A DNA stretch of 64,000 nucleotides, from contig NZ_CAXPMC010000029.1 of NCBI RefSeq assembly GCF_964218355.1, positions 1 to 64,000 on the forward strand. The letters run 5' to 3'. The stretch is from Ferrovibrio sp964218355 (GTDB taxonomy: Bacteria; Pseudomonadota; Alphaproteobacteria; Ferrovibrionales; Ferrovibrionaceae). Below, piece after piece: positions 46,687 to 56,236 of the stretch. Below the pieces are notes generated by a model, which saw only the letters and a list, made by a program, of their open reading frames with translations, made no database searches and had not been told where the DNA came from. Position 1 is the stretch's first letter. Each line of letters begins with the position of its first letter. The position numbers were made by a program, and so were the translations under genes.

Positions 46687-47399
46687 CGTTCTTTTCCAGT
46701 CACTTGGTCTTCAACAGGCAGGCGGTGACGGAGGGTGATGCCGGTCTCCGTCACGGCGCAGTCGTAACATAGGGCCTCGACCCCGGCTTTCCTAGCTTCG
46801 GCATAGGCAGCGGCATAGCCCGGGTCGCGGTCGGCGGCCAGCCGGAAGCGGCGGCAATCCGGCCGCTGCACCAGGAACAGCATCACCGCGCGGTGGCCGG
46901 CCGCGGCCATGGCGGCCAGTTCGCGCAGATGCTTGGCCCCGCGGGCGGTCGGGCAGTCGGGGAATTCCGCCAGCCCGGCTTGCCGCATCAGATGCACGTT
47001 CTTCACTTCGAGGTAGCAGTCCGGCCGGCCGGAACCGGACAGCAGGAAATCGATCCGGCTGTTCTCGCTGCCGTAGCGCATCTCGGGCCGGCACTCGTCA
47101 TAACCGGCCAGTTCGGGGATGCGGTCCTCCGCCAGCGCCTCGGCGACCAGCCGGTTGGGCAGCGTCGTGTCGATGCCGACCAGGGCGCCGTCGGCTTCGG
47201 CCAGCACCCAGCCCCAGCCGAGCTTGCCGCGGCCCGGCTTCAGCCAGGCCCGGCTGCCCGGCATATCCAGCCCCAGCATGGCGCCCGGGTTGGGGCAGTG
47301 CACGGTTTCCTCGTGGCCGTCGGCAAAGCGCATGTCGGCCAGGAAGCGCTTGTAGCGGCGCAGCAGCACGGCCGGGGTCAGGGGCACGGGAAACTCCAT
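46683..47399 (-). CDS. sfsA: Sugar fermentation stimulation protein SfsA (DNA/RNA-binding nuclease-like)
   Basis: A 238-residue SfsA protein. The N-terminal OB-like part has RRYKRFLADMRFADGHEETV and HCPNPGAMLGLDMPGSRAWL. The C-terminal nuclease-like domain has GSENSRIDFLLSGSGRPDCY followed by LEVKNVHL (PD-(D/E)XK-type motif) and FPDCPTARGAKHLREL. The role in the cell is not well established; Escherichia coli SfsA was linked to maltose metabolism and binds DNA. It is first in an operon with map and is divergent from the MoCF gene at 47494. Confidence 0.95.
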   Translation of the reverse strand: MEFPVPLTPAVLLRRYKRFLADMRFADGHEETVHCPNPGAMLGLDMPGSRAWLKPGRGKLGWGWVLAEADGALVGIDTTLPNRLVAEALAEDRIPELAGYDECRPEMRYGSENSRIDFLLSGSGRPDCYLEVKNVHLMRQAGLAEFPDCPTARGAKHLRELAAMAAAGHRAVMLFLVQRPDCRRFRLAADRDPGYAAAYAEARKAGVEALCYDCAVTETGITLRHRLPVEDQVTGKER

Positions 47400-47493
47400 G
47401 TCCCGCCTAATACAGGCCGGCGGACGCTGCGGCAACCGGCCGGCAATCGCGGCGCTGGCCTGCACCCGTGGCGCGTGCTATCTCCTGTGCGCC

Positions 47494-48270
47494 ATGACGG
47501 AAACGCCCGGAAACGCCCAGCCCAGAATCGTGACGGCGGCCATGCTGGTGATCGGCAACGAGATTCTCTCGGGCCGCACCCGCGACGCCAACATGCATTT
47601 CCTGGCCGGCCGGCTGACCGAGCTGGGCATCCGCCTGCGCGAGGCGCGCGTGGTGCCCGACATCCCCGAAGCCATCGTCGCCGCGGTGAACGACCTGCGC
47701 GCCCGCCACGATTATGTCTTCACCTCGGGCGGCATCGGGCCGACCCATGACGACATCACGGCAGACTGCGTCGCGCAGGCCTTCGGGGTGGGCATCGACA
47801 TCCAGCCGGAAGCGCGCCGCCGGCTGGAGGCACATTACGAGGCCGGCATGCTGAATGCGGCGCGGCTGCGCATGGCGCGGATTCCCGATGGTGCCGCACT
47901 GATCGACAACCCGGTATCGGCGGCGCCCGGCTTCCGCATCGGCAATGTGATGGTGATGGCCGGGGTGCCGGCGATCTTCCAGGCCATGGTGGCCAGCGTG
48001 GCACCGGGCCTGACCGGCGGCGACCCGCTGCTGTCGCGCACGGTGATCGCCCAGGTGCCGGAAGGCATGGTGGCGGAGGATCTTGGCGCCTTGCAGCGGC
48101 AGTTCCCTGATGTCGACATGGGCTCCTACCCGGCTTTCCGGGGCGGCAGGGCATCGACGGCGATCGTGCTGCGCGCCACCGACCGGGCCAGGCTGGATGC
48201 CGCCGCCACGGCGATGCACGGGATTTTCCGCCGCCTCGGCGGCGAGCCGACCGAAAACGAGATCGTGTGA
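47494..48270 (+). CDS. Competence/damage-inducible CinA-like protein, MoCF (molybdopterin-binding) domain only
   Basis: A 258-residue protein with the MoaB/Mog-type molybdopterin-binding domain of CinA. The ATG at 47494 is chosen because the domain starts right after it (AAMLVIGNEILSGRTRDANM). The motif TSGGIGPTHDDITADCVAQA is the MoCF signature, and GVPAIFQAMV follows. It lacks the C-terminal CinA amidase domain, as many alphaproteobacterial homologues do. In such proteins the domain acts as an ADP-ribose or FAD pyrophosphatase or has no known role. It lies 10 bases before a small secreted protein gene. Confidence 0.92.
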   Translation: MTETPGNAQPRIVTAAMLVIGNEILSGRTRDANMHFLAGRLTELGIRLREARVVPDIPEAIVAAVNDLRARHDYVFTSGGIGPTHDDITADCVAQAFGVGIDIQPEARRRLEAHYEAGMLNAARLRMARIPDGAALIDNPVSAAPGFRIGNVMVMAGVPAIFQAMVASVAPGLTGGDPLLSRTVIAQVPEGMVAEDLGALQRQFPDVDMGSYPAFRGGRASTAIVLRATDRARLDAAATAMHGIFRRLGGEPTENEIV

Positions 48271-48280
48271 GCCCGCGACC

Positions 48281-48703
48281 ATGTTCCCTGCCCCCTGCCG
48301 CCGCCTGCCCGCCCTGCTGCTCTGCAGCCTGATCCTCGCAACGCAGCCGGCCGGGGCGCAGCAGACCGCAGCGCCGGCCGATGCCGGTGCGATGCCGGCC
48401 GCCCTGCAGCCGCCGCCGAAATTCCTCGCCCGCGACCTGCTGGCCGGCTGCGAGGCCGCCGACGGCACGGCCCGGCAGACCGGCTGCCTGCGCTACCTGC
48501 TGGGTGCCGCGGCGATGTACGAACTGGCGGTGGGTGCCGGCGGCAAGGAGCTGGGCTGGTTCTGCACGCCGCGCGACGCGCCGGCCGCCCTGCTGCGCCA
48601 GCAATACGTGGCCTGGGCGAAGGACAATGCCGACCAGATGACGCTGGAAGCGATCCAGGCGGTGCGGCTGGCGCTGGCCGATGCCTTTCCCTGCCAGGAA
48701 TAG
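48281..48703 (+). CDS. Secreted Rap1a/Tai-like small protein
   Basis: A 140-residue protein with a signal peptide (PCRRLPALLLCSLILATQPA, cleavage near GAQ-Q). The mature part fits the Rap1a/Tai immunity-protein pattern: a first Cys in LLAGCEAAD, a second in GCLRYLLGAAAMYEL, a third in GWFCTPRDAP, then AIQAVRLALADAFPC at the end. In Serratia such proteins neutralise type VI secretion amidase effectors. No effector gene is nearby, so this may be a generic relative. The start follows the MoCF stop by 10 bases. Confidence 0.68.
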   Translation: MFPAPCRRLPALLLCSLILATQPAGAQQTAAPADAGAMPAALQPPPKFLARDLLAGCEAADGTARQTGCLRYLLGAAAMYELAVGAGGKELGWFCTPRDAPAALLRQQYVAWAKDNADQMTLEAIQAVRLALADAFPCQE

Positions 48704-48815
48704 GCTGCCTGCCGCGATTCCGCCGCCCTGATTCTGCCGTAAAGGCGCGCCAACCTGCCCGGGCTACCCTATGATCAGGGGCGGCCGCTCCGGCATCCGG
48801 ACGGCCGTGACCGTC

Positions 48816-49208
48816 ATGCCGAAGATCGTCATGCCGAAACTGACAGCCTTTCTGCCCCTTCTGGCCGTCCTGGCCTTCATGGCCGGCTGCGGCCCGGCGC
48901 TGGAATGGACCCGGCCCGATACCGGTCTGGCCCAGGCGCGGCTGGATTCGGCCGAATGCGGCAGCCTCGCGCGCCAGCAGGCTTTCCGCGAAAGTTTTTT
49001 CTACGGCCCGGTCATTCCCGGTCCGCCCTATTACGGCCCGGCTTATTACGGCCCGGGCTATCCGTGGCATGGCCGGTACGGACCTAGCCTCGCATACCGG
49101 AATGATTTCATGTGGCAGGCCCGGCGCGAAAGCGACCTGCAGGATTTCTGTCTGCGGGCGCGCGGCTACAGCCTGACACCGGCGCGACAACCGGGAGGGC
49201 GGTCATGA
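48816..49208 (+). CDS. Small lipoprotein, tandem paralogue 1
   Basis: A lipoprotein of about 130 residues with a lipobox near LAVLAFMAGC. The start is uncertain: ATG at 48816 is used, and 48771 and 48831 are in frame. After the lipidated Cys comes ALEWTRPDTGLAQARLDSAE, a Tyr/Pro/Gly-rich middle (PPYYGPAYYGPG), and the C-terminal DFCLRARGYSLTP. The same layout recurs in the next two genes. The product is not recognised; it is likely an outer-membrane-anchored protein with one disulfide (two Cys besides the lipobox). Its stop overlaps the next ATG. Confidence 0.72.
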   Translation: MPKIVMPKLTAFLPLLAVLAFMAGCGPALEWTRPDTGLAQARLDSAECGSLARQQAFRESFFYGPVIPGPPYYGPAYYGPGYPWHGRYGPSLAYRNDFMWQARRESDLQDFCLRARGYSLTPARQPGGRS

Positions 49209-49540
49209 GGCGCCCTGCTGTTGCCGCCCTGCTGTTGCTGCTGGGCGCCTGCGCGCCGGCCACCGAATATGTCCGCGCCGGCACGCCGGCCGTGCAGCGC
49301 GATGCCGACGAGCAGGATTGCCAGCGCATCGCCGCCGAACAGGCGCTGGACGAGAGCTTCGCCTCGGGGCCGAAATATCCGCCCCTGCGCGATACCCAGT
49401 TCACCGTGGATGGCGGCGGCGCCGGCGAGCCCGGCGGTGGCATCACCGCGTCCTACAGCCGGCGCGGCGCCCGGCAATACGAACTGGCCGAATACTGCAT
49501 GCAGCAGCGCGGCTACCGGCTGGTGCAGGTGGCGGAATGA
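49205..49540 (+). CDS. Small lipoprotein, tandem paralogue 2
   Basis: A 111-residue lipoprotein (lipobox LLLLLGAC at about residues 9-16). The mature part has the paralogue layout: TEYVRAGTPAVQRDADEQDC, then a variable Gly-rich middle (DGGGAGEPGGG), then YELAEYCMQQRGYRLVQ at the end. Two cysteines in the mature part match those of its neighbours. The ATG overlaps the stop of paralogue 1 (ATGA), and its own stop overlaps the start of paralogue 3, so all three are translationally coupled. Confidence 0.8.
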   Translation: MRRPAVAALLLLLGACAPATEYVRAGTPAVQRDADEQDCQRIAAEQALDESFASGPKYPPLRDTQFTVDGGGAGEPGGGITASYSRRGARQYELAEYCMQQRGYRLVQVAE

Positions 49541-49861
49541 GGATGTGCGTTCCGGCCGCGGCCGGGCTGCTGCTGGCCCTGGCGGCCTGCACGACGACAC
49601 CGACCGAATGGACGCGGCCGGAAACCGCGGCCGCCCAGCGCGACCGCGACCAGAAGGAGTGCGAGGACAGGGCCTACTGGCAGGCACTGGACGAGAGCCA
49701 GTCGACCCGCCAGCTTTACCCGCCCTGGACCGGCACCGGCTTCGGCTGGGGGCCGCCTTTCCGCATGTCGGTGGAATCGCCGTCCTATTTCGCGCGCGGC
49801 CCGCGGCAATGGGAATTCACCGACTATTGCATGCGCCAGCGCGGCTATGTGCTGACCCCGG

Positions 49862-49878
<17 letters not shown>
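49537..49878 (+). CDS. Small lipoprotein, tandem paralogue 3
   Basis: A 113-residue lipoprotein (lipobox LLALAACT). The mature part reads TEWTRPETAAAQRDRDQKEC, a Trp/Tyr/Pro-rich middle (LYPPWTGTGFGWGPP), and WEFTDYCMRQRGYVLTPV. It is closer to paralogue 2 in the first half and to paralogue 1 in the EWTRP motif. The last 17 bases overlap the end of the convergent ABC ATPase gene, which leaves no room for a terminator between them. Confidence 0.8.
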
Positions 49879-50865
<987 letters not shown>

Positions 50866-50869
<4 letters not shown>

Positions 50870-51876
50870 GCGGCCCCCCCGATCGGCAGGGCACGGGCGT
50901 CCTCGGTGCGCCAGCAGGCGGCCCAATGGCTGCCGCTGCCGCTGCTGACGGGCGGCGGCGGTTCGGCCCGGCAGCGTGCTTCCGCCAGGCTGCAGCGGTC
51001 GGCGAAGGCGCAGGCCGGGCCGAGGTCATGCAGGTCGGGCACGATGCCGGGGATGGTGGGCAGCGGCGGGCGCGGATAGGCGCCGCCGGCGGCCAGCCGC
51101 GGCATCGCCGCGAACAGGCCGCGGGCATAGGGATGCGACAGGTCGGCGAAAACCTCGTGCACCGGGCCTGCCTCGACGGCGCGGCCGGCATACATCACCA
51201 GCACACGGTCGACGGTCTCGGCAATGACGCCGAGATCGTGGCTGATCAGGATCAGCGCCATGCCGCTGGCTTCCACCAGGTCGCGGATCAGGTCGAGGAT
51301 CTGGCCCTGGATGGTCACGTCCAGCGCCGTGGTCGGTTCGTCGGCGATCAGGATGTCGGGGTCGCAGGCCAGTGCCATGGCGATCATCACGCGCTGGCGC
51401 TGGCCGCCCGACAGCTGGTGCGGATAGGCATCCAGCCGGCTGCGCGGATTGGGGATGCCGACGCGGCCGAGCAGGTCGACGGCGCGTTCGCGGGCCTGGC
51501 GGCGGCTGAGGTCCGTGTGCAGCAGCAGCGGCTCGGCGATCTGGTCGCCGATCCGGTGCAGCGGATTGAGCGACGTCATCGGCTCCTGGAAGATCATGCC
51601 GAGCCGGTTGCCGCGCAGGTCGCACAGCCGCTTCTCGCTGGCAGCCAGCAGGTTTTCGCCGCCGAGCGCGACGCTGCCGCCGGCCTGCGCGCCCTCGGGC
51701 AGCAGGCCCATCAGCGCGAGCGCGGTCATCGACTTGCCGCAGCCGCTTTCGCCGACGATGCCGAGCGTCTCGCCCTTCGCCAGGTCGAAATCGAGGCCGC
51801 GCACGGCCATCGCCGGCCCGCGCGCGGTCGGCAGGGTGACGGTGAGATCGCGGACGGACAGCAGCGGACCGCTCAT
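50866..51876 (-). CDS. Dipeptide/oligopeptide ABC transporter ATP-binding protein (DppD/OppD type)
   Basis: An ABC ATPase of 336 residues. Walker A is GESGCGKSM, followed by TALALMGLLPEGAQ; the Q-loop is FQEPMTSLNPLHRIGDQIAE, the DppD hallmark; the signature is LSGGQRQRVMIAMAL; Walker B is LIADEPTTALDVT. The C-terminal Oligo_HPY region has a Cys pattern (CAFADRCSLAEARC). It is the first of the two ATPase genes on the minus strand, 4 bases after the DppC gene. Confidence 0.93.
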
Positions 51877-51880
51877 CGCC

Positions 51881-52726
51881 TCACCTCCGCCGGGCCAGCC
51901 GCGGATCGGTCAGATCGCGCAGGCCGTCGCCCAGCAGGTTGAGGCCGAGCACGGCCATGGCGATGGCGATGCCGGGCCATACCGCCAGCAGCGGCGCCCG
52001 GAACACGTAGGACTGGGCCTCGTTCAGCATGCGGCCCCAGGACGGTGTCGGCGGCTGGGTGCCCAGCCCGAGATAGGACAAAGCGGCCTCGGCGAGGATG
52101 GCCAGCGCGAACTGGATGGTCGCCTGCACCACGATCACCGACAGGATGTTGGGCAGCACATGCTCGATGGTGATGCGGAAGGCGCCCTTGCCGGCGGCGC
52201 GGGCGGCGAGGATGAAATCCCGCGCCCAGACCGAATTGGCGGCGGCCCGCACCACGCGGGCGAAGATCGGGATGTTGTAGATGGCGATCGCGATGATCGA
52301 GTTCAGCGCGTTCGGCCCGAGAATGGCGGCGAACATGATCGCCGACAGGATGGCCGGGAAGGCATAGGTGAAATCGGCGAACCGCATCACCAGTTCCTCG
52401 ATCCAGCCGCGGCGGGCGGCGGCCAGGAAGCCGAGCAGGCTGCCCAGCAGCAGGCCGATGCCGACCGAGACGACCGCCACCATGATCGAATTCTGTGCGC
52501 CGGCAAGGATCAGCGACAGCACGTCGCGGCCGAGTGCGTCCGTGCCCAGCCAGTGGGTCGCCGAAGGCAGGGCAAGGCGATGGCGGATGTTCAGCGCGGT
52601 GGCCACATAGGGCGTCCAGATCAGCGACAGCAGGGCCATGCCCAGCACGAGGGCGGTGAGCAGGCCGCCGGCCACGAAGCTGCGATGCCGGAGCGCCCGG
52701 CGGAAGAAGGCGGCCGTCTCAGACAT
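51881..52726 (-). CDS. Dipeptide/oligopeptide ABC transporter permease (DppC/OppC type)
   Basis: A 281-residue inner-membrane permease. The N-terminal OppC_N segment (FFRRALRHRSFVAGGLLTAL) includes the first helix, and HWLGTDALGRDVLSLILAGA is the DppC-specific signature before the core domain. The BPD_transp_1 loop that touches the ATPase is ARAAGKGAFRITIEHVLPNI. Six helices can be counted. It overlaps the DppB gene by 8 bases. Confidence 0.95.
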   Translation of the reverse strand: MSETAAFFRRALRHRSFVAGGLLTALVLGMALLSLIWTPYVATALNIRHRLALPSATHWLGTDALGRDVLSLILAGAQNSIMVAVVSVGIGLLLGSLLGFLAAARRGWIEELVMRFADFTYAFPAILSAIMFAAILGPNALNSIIAIAIYNIPIFARVVRAAANSVWARDFILAARAAGKGAFRITIEHVLPNILSVIVVQATIQFALAILAEAALSYLGLGTQPPTPSWGRMLNEAQSYVFRAPLLAVWPGIAIAMAVLGLNLLGDGLRDLTDPRLARRR

Positions 52727-53669
52727 CGTGCATCTTCAGGCGCGGGTCGATCACGGCATACAGCACGTCGACGACGAAATTGACCAGCACGACGGTAAAG
52801 GCCAGCAGCACCACGGCCGCCTTCACCACCTCGATGTCGCGGTTGCTGATCGCCTGGAAGATCAGGCGGCCGAGACCCGGCAGCGAGAAGACCTGCTCGA
52901 CGACGATGGCGCCGGCCAGCAGGTTGCCGAACTGCAGGCCGATCACGGTGATGACCGGGATCAGGGCGTTGCGCAGCACATGCCGCCACAGCACGGCGCG
53001 GCGGCCAAGGCCCTTGGCGCGGGCGGTGCGCACGAAATCCTCGCCCAGCACCTCGAGGACCGACGAGCGGGTGATGCGGGCAAGGATGGCGGCCTGCACC
53101 GTGGCCAGCGACAGGCTGGGCAGGATCAGGCCGAGCAGCGCCGGGCCGGGGCCGTCCGCCCAGCCGGCAAAGCCGCCGGCCGACAGCCAGCCGAGATTGA
53201 CCGCGAACAGCAGGATCAGCAGCAGGCCGAACCAGAAATTCGGAATCGAGATGCCCAGCTGGCTGATGCCCATGACCACGAGATCGCCGGGCCGGTTGTG
53301 GCGGGCGGCGGCATAGATGCCCAGCCCCAGCGCCAGCACCACGGTCAGCAGCATGGCGAGGATCGCCAGCGGATAGGTCAGGGTCAGCCGGTCGGCGATC
53401 AGCGGCCAGACCGGGCTTTTGTAGGCGTAGGAGATGCCGAAATCCCCGGTCAGCAGATGTGCGAGCCAGTCGGCATAGCGTTCGAGGACCGGCCGGGTCA
53501 GGCCATACTGCTCGCGGAAGGCCGCCAGCTGCTCGTCGCTGGCATCAATGCCGAGCACCAGCAGGGCCGGATCGCCGGGCAGGATTTCCAGCACCAGGAA
53601 GACGATCACCGAGGTCGCCCACAGGGTGGCGAGCAGGGTTGCGAACCGCTTGATCAGGAAGAAGGGCAT
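52719..53669 (-). CDS. Dipeptide/oligopeptide ABC transporter permease (DppB/OppB type)
   Basis: A 316-residue inner-membrane permease, first of the four transporter genes. It begins PFFLIKRFATLLATLWATSV and has FLVLEILPGDPA, the DppB signature. The ATPase-contact loop is YVRTARAKGLGRR-like (FVRTARAKGLGRRAVLWRHV), followed by NALIPVITVIGLQFG. No periplasmic binding protein gene is adjacent, so the module needs one from elsewhere. The permease genes precede the ATPase genes, the normal order. Confidence 0.95.
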   Translation of the reverse strand: MPFFLIKRFATLLATLWATSVIVFLVLEILPGDPALLVLGIDASDEQLAAFREQYGLTRPVLERYADWLAHLLTGDFGISYAYKSPVWPLIADRLTLTYPLAILAMLLTVVLALGLGIYAAARHNRPGDLVVMGISQLGISIPNFWFGLLLILLFAVNLGWLSAGGFAGWADGPGPALLGLILPSLSLATVQAAILARITRSSVLEVLGEDFVRTARAKGLGRRAVLWRHVLRNALIPVITVIGLQFGNLLAGAIVVEQVFSLPGLGRLIFQAISNRDIEVVKAAVVLLAFTVVLVNFVVDVLYAVIDPRLKMHDV

Positions 53670-53688
53670 CGCGTCCGGTTCCGGCCTG

Positions 53689-54348
53689 TCAGCGTTTCAC
53701 GGCCAGGGTGATGCCGTCGCCGACCGGCAGCATGGCGATCCGCACGCGGCCGTCGGCCGCCAGCATGGCGTTGAAGCCGCGCAGGGCCGTGGTGTCTTCC
53801 GAGCGGTCGGCCGCGTCGGCGACGCTGCCGCCCCACAGCACGTTGTCATACGCGGCAAGGCCGCCGGGCCGCAGCAGACGCAGCACCTGTTCGTGATAGC
53901 CGGCATAGCCGGTCTTGTCGGCATCGACGAAGGCGAAATCGTATGTGCCGGCTTCGCCGCCGGCCAGCAGGCTGTCGAGGGTTTCGCCGGCCGGCCCGAG
54001 CCGCAGGTCGATGCGGCCGGCCAGTCCGGCCCGGTCCCAGAATTCGCGGGCGATGGCGGTGGTGTCCGGGTTGATGTCGCAGGCGGTGATCCGGCCGTCC
54101 GGCGGCAGCGCGAGGCCGACCGCCAGGGCGCTGTAGCCGGTGAAGACGCCGACCTCGAGGCAGCGCCGCGCGCCGGTCAGTGCCACCAGCAGCTGGAACA
54201 GTGCCCCCTGGTCGCGGCCGATCTGCATGCCGGCACCGGGAAGCCCGGCCGTGCGCTGGCGAAGTTCGGCCAGCAGGGGGTGTTCCGGCGGCGAAACCGA
54301 CAGCAGGTAGCCGTAGAGCCGGGGATCGAGACCGAGCGAGCGGGTCAC
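53689..54348 (-). CDS. O-methyltransferase (class I SAM-dependent, COMT/PF01596 family)
   Basis: A 219-residue S-adenosylmethionine-dependent O-methyltransferase. GTG at 54348 is chosen because homology begins there (SLGLDPRLYGYLLSV) and it overlaps the preceding stop (GTGA). The SAM-binding strand is CLEVGVFTGYSALAVGLALP; motif II is FAFVDADKTGYAGYHEQVLR with the metal-binding Asp; LAAYDNVLWGG has a further metal ligand. Relatives methylate catechol-type hydroxyls, for example caffeoyl-CoA. The substrate is unknown. It is coupled to the DUF1289 gene. Confidence 0.9.
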   Translation of the reverse strand: MTRSLGLDPRLYGYLLSVSPPEHPLLAELRQRTAGLPGAGMQIGRDQGALFQLLVALTGARRCLEVGVFTGYSALAVGLALPPDGRITACDINPDTTAIAREFWDRAGLAGRIDLRLGPAGETLDSLLAGGEAGTYDFAFVDADKTGYAGYHEQVLRLLRPGGLAAYDNVLWGGSVADAADRSEDTTALRGFNAMLAADGRVRIAMLPVGDGITLAVKR

Positions 54349-54545
54349 CGGGCCCGCCTTCCGGCCGGCAGCCGCTGCCAGGGGCGGCGGGCCAGTTCGT
54401 CGAGCAAGGCCCGTTTGCCGGCGGCATCGAGGCCCGGCCAGGCGCCGATCTCGGCGCCGCTGCGGCCGCAGCCCAGGCACCAGCCGGTGCGCCGGTCGAT
54501 CTGGCAGACCTTGTTGCAGGGCGAGGGCGGGTCGGGGCGGTCCAT
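54345..54545 (-). CDS. DUF1289 small cysteine-rich protein
   Basis: A 66-residue protein of the DUF1289 family (YdhL-like). The core is SPCNKVCQIDRRTGWCLGCG, with four cysteines in the fixed spacing C-x3-C-x8-C-x2-C, likely to bind a metal or an Fe-S cluster, followed by EIGAWPGLDAAGKRALLDEL. No function is established. The stop overlaps the start of the methyltransferase gene, so the two are translated together. It is divergent from the Gld-like operon. Confidence 0.88.
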   Translation of the reverse strand: MDRPDPPSPCNKVCQIDRRTGWCLGCGRSGAEIGAWPGLDAAGKRALLDELARRPWQRLPAGRRAR

Positions 54546-54630
54546 GGCTGATCGTGGCGAAAATATGGCGGCGTTCGTGTTAAGACCCGGTCCCGGGCGG
54601 CTTTGTTAAGGGCAATTAATGACCGGGGGC

Positions 54631-54660
54631 TTGAACCATGCGGGGAGAAACACTTATCTA
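54631..54660 (+). promoter_or_regulatory. Candidate promoter of the Gld-like ABC operon
   Basis: TTGAAC (54631-54636) is followed after 17-18 bases by TTATCTA (54654-54660), a weak match to -35 and -10 boxes. The position is about 60-80 bases before the ATG at 54714. The -10 fit is poor. Confidence 0.35.
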
Positions 54661-54713
54661 GCGGTCGCCGCGCGACAGGGTCGCCGCGGCCAGGCAGGGG
54701 ACGACGCAAAACG

Positions 54714-55478
54714 ATGATCGACATAAAGAATCTGGTCAAGCAATTCGGCCCGTTCACAGCCGTCGACAATATCAGTTTCACGGTTGGCAAGGGCGAGGTG
54801 CTTGGCTTTCTCGGACCCAACGGAGCCGGCAAGTCCACCACCATGAAGATGGTCTGCGGCTTTCTTGCACCCACTGCGGGCAGCATCGCCGTCTGCGGCC
54901 ATGATGTGGATGCCGAACCGCTGGCGGCCAAGCGCTGCATCGGCTACCTGCCCGAAGGCGCCCCGGCCTATGCCGACATGACCGGGCGCGGCTTTCTCGA
55001 TTTCATTGCCGATGTGCGCGGCCTGTCGGGCCGCGACCGGCAGTGGCGGCTCGACAAGGTGGTCGACCAGGTCAACATCAAGGATGTGCTGGACCAGCCG
55101 ATCGACACCCTGTCCAAGGGCTACAAGCGCCGCGTCGGTCTCGCCCAGGCGATCCTGCATGATCCGCCGGTGCTGGTGCTGGACGAGCCGACCGACGGCC
55201 TCGACCCGAACCAGAAGCACGAGGTGCGCGGCCTGATCCAGACCATGGCCCGCGACAAGGCCATCATCATCTCGACCCATATCCTGGAAGAGGTGGAGGC
55301 GGTGTGCAGCCGCGCCATCGTGATCGCGCGCGGCCGCATCGTTGCCGAGGGCCGGCCCGACAGCGGGCCGTCCGGCAGCGGCAGCTGGCGTATCGGCGAC
55401 ATCATCGCCGAGCCCGGCCGGCTGGATGCCGCCTTCCGCCAGGTCACCCAAGCCGCCGCGCCCGCCCGCGCCGCCTGA
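54714..55478 (+). CDS. ABC transporter ATP-binding protein (GldA/NatA-like)
   Basis: A 254-residue ABC ATPase, first of a four-gene module. It begins MIDIKNLVKQFGPFTAVDNI. Walker A is GPNGAGKST; the signature LSKGYKRRVGLAQAILHDPP is the variant found in GldA-like ATPases; Walker B is LVLDEPTDGLDPNQ; the H-loop is STHILEEVEAVC. It is shorter than many GldA relatives (about 300 residues): the C-terminal regulatory part is mostly absent, replaced by a Gly/Ser/Ala-rich tail. It pairs with the permease at 55493. Confidence 0.92.
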   Translation: MIDIKNLVKQFGPFTAVDNISFTVGKGEVLGFLGPNGAGKSTTMKMVCGFLAPTAGSIAVCGHDVDAEPLAAKRCIGYLPEGAPAYADMTGRGFLDFIADVRGLSGRDRQWRLDKVVDQVNIKDVLDQPIDTLSKGYKRRVGLAQAILHDPPVLVLDEPTDGLDPNQKHEVRGLIQTMARDKAIIISTHILEEVEAVCSRAIVIARGRIVAEGRPDSGPSGSGSWRIGDIIAEPGRLDAAFRQVTQAAAPARAA

Positions 55479-55492
55479 TCGGAGTTGCCGTC

Positions 55493-56227
55493 ATGTCTTC
55501 GCTGTTTTCGGTCACCCGCCGCGAGCTTTCCGGCTATTTCGCCACGCCGGTCGCCTATGTCTTCATCGTCGTCTTCCTGTTCACGGCCGGCATCTTCACC
55601 TTCTATCTCGGCCAGTTCTTCGAACGCGGCCAGGCCGACCTGAAGGCCTTTTTCCTGTTCCATCCCTGGCTCTACCTGTTCTTCCTGCCGGCCATCGCCA
55701 TGCGGCTGTGGGCGGAGGAACGCAAGTCGGGTACCATCGAGCTGCTGCTGACCCTGCCGATTCCGCTCTGGGCCGCCGTGCTCGGCAAATTCCTCGCCGC
55801 CTGGATCTTCGCCGGCATCGCGCTGGCGCTGACCTTCCCGATGTGGCTGACGGTCAACTGGCTGGGCAGCCCCGATAACGGCGTGATCGCGGCCGGCTAT
55901 ATCGGCAGTTTCCTGATGGCCGGCGCCTATCTGGCGGTCGGCTCCTGCCTCAGTGCCACCACCAAGAACCAGGTGATCGCCTTCGTGATCAGCGTGCTGG
56001 TCTGTTTCGTCTTCACCGTGGCCGGGGCGCCGATGGTGCTCAGCTTCTTCCAGGGCTGGGCACCGGGGCTGATCGTCGACACCATCGCGTCGTTCAGCTT
56101 CCTCAGCCATTTCAACGCCATCACCGAAGGCGTGATCGACCTGCGCGACATCGTCTTCTTCCTCTCCCTGATGGCCGTGGCGCTCTATGCCACCGCCGTC
56201 ATCGTCGATTTCCGGAAAGCGGGCTGA
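55493..56227 (+). CDS. ABC-2 type permease (GldF-like)
   Basis: A 244-residue membrane protein with six helices of the ABC-2 type. The start (SLFSVTRRELSGYFATPVAY) is the GldF-like hallmark, with MRLWAEERKSGTIELLLTLP next, a conserved cytoplasmic segment that couples to the ATPase. It follows the ATPase gene by 14 bases. In Bacteroidetes the homologues serve gliding; in proteobacteria the role is not known. Confidence 0.9.
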   Translation: MSSLFSVTRRELSGYFATPVAYVFIVVFLFTAGIFTFYLGQFFERGQADLKAFFLFHPWLYLFFLPAIAMRLWAEERKSGTIELLLTLPIPLWAAVLGKFLAAWIFAGIALALTFPMWLTVNWLGSPDNGVIAAGYIGSFLMAGAYLAVGSCLSATTKNQVIAFVISVLVCFVFTVAGAPMVLSFFQGWAPGLIVDTIASFSFLSHFNAITEGVIDLRDIVFFLSLMAVALYATAVIVDFRKAG

Positions 56228-56236
56228 GCCAGAACC

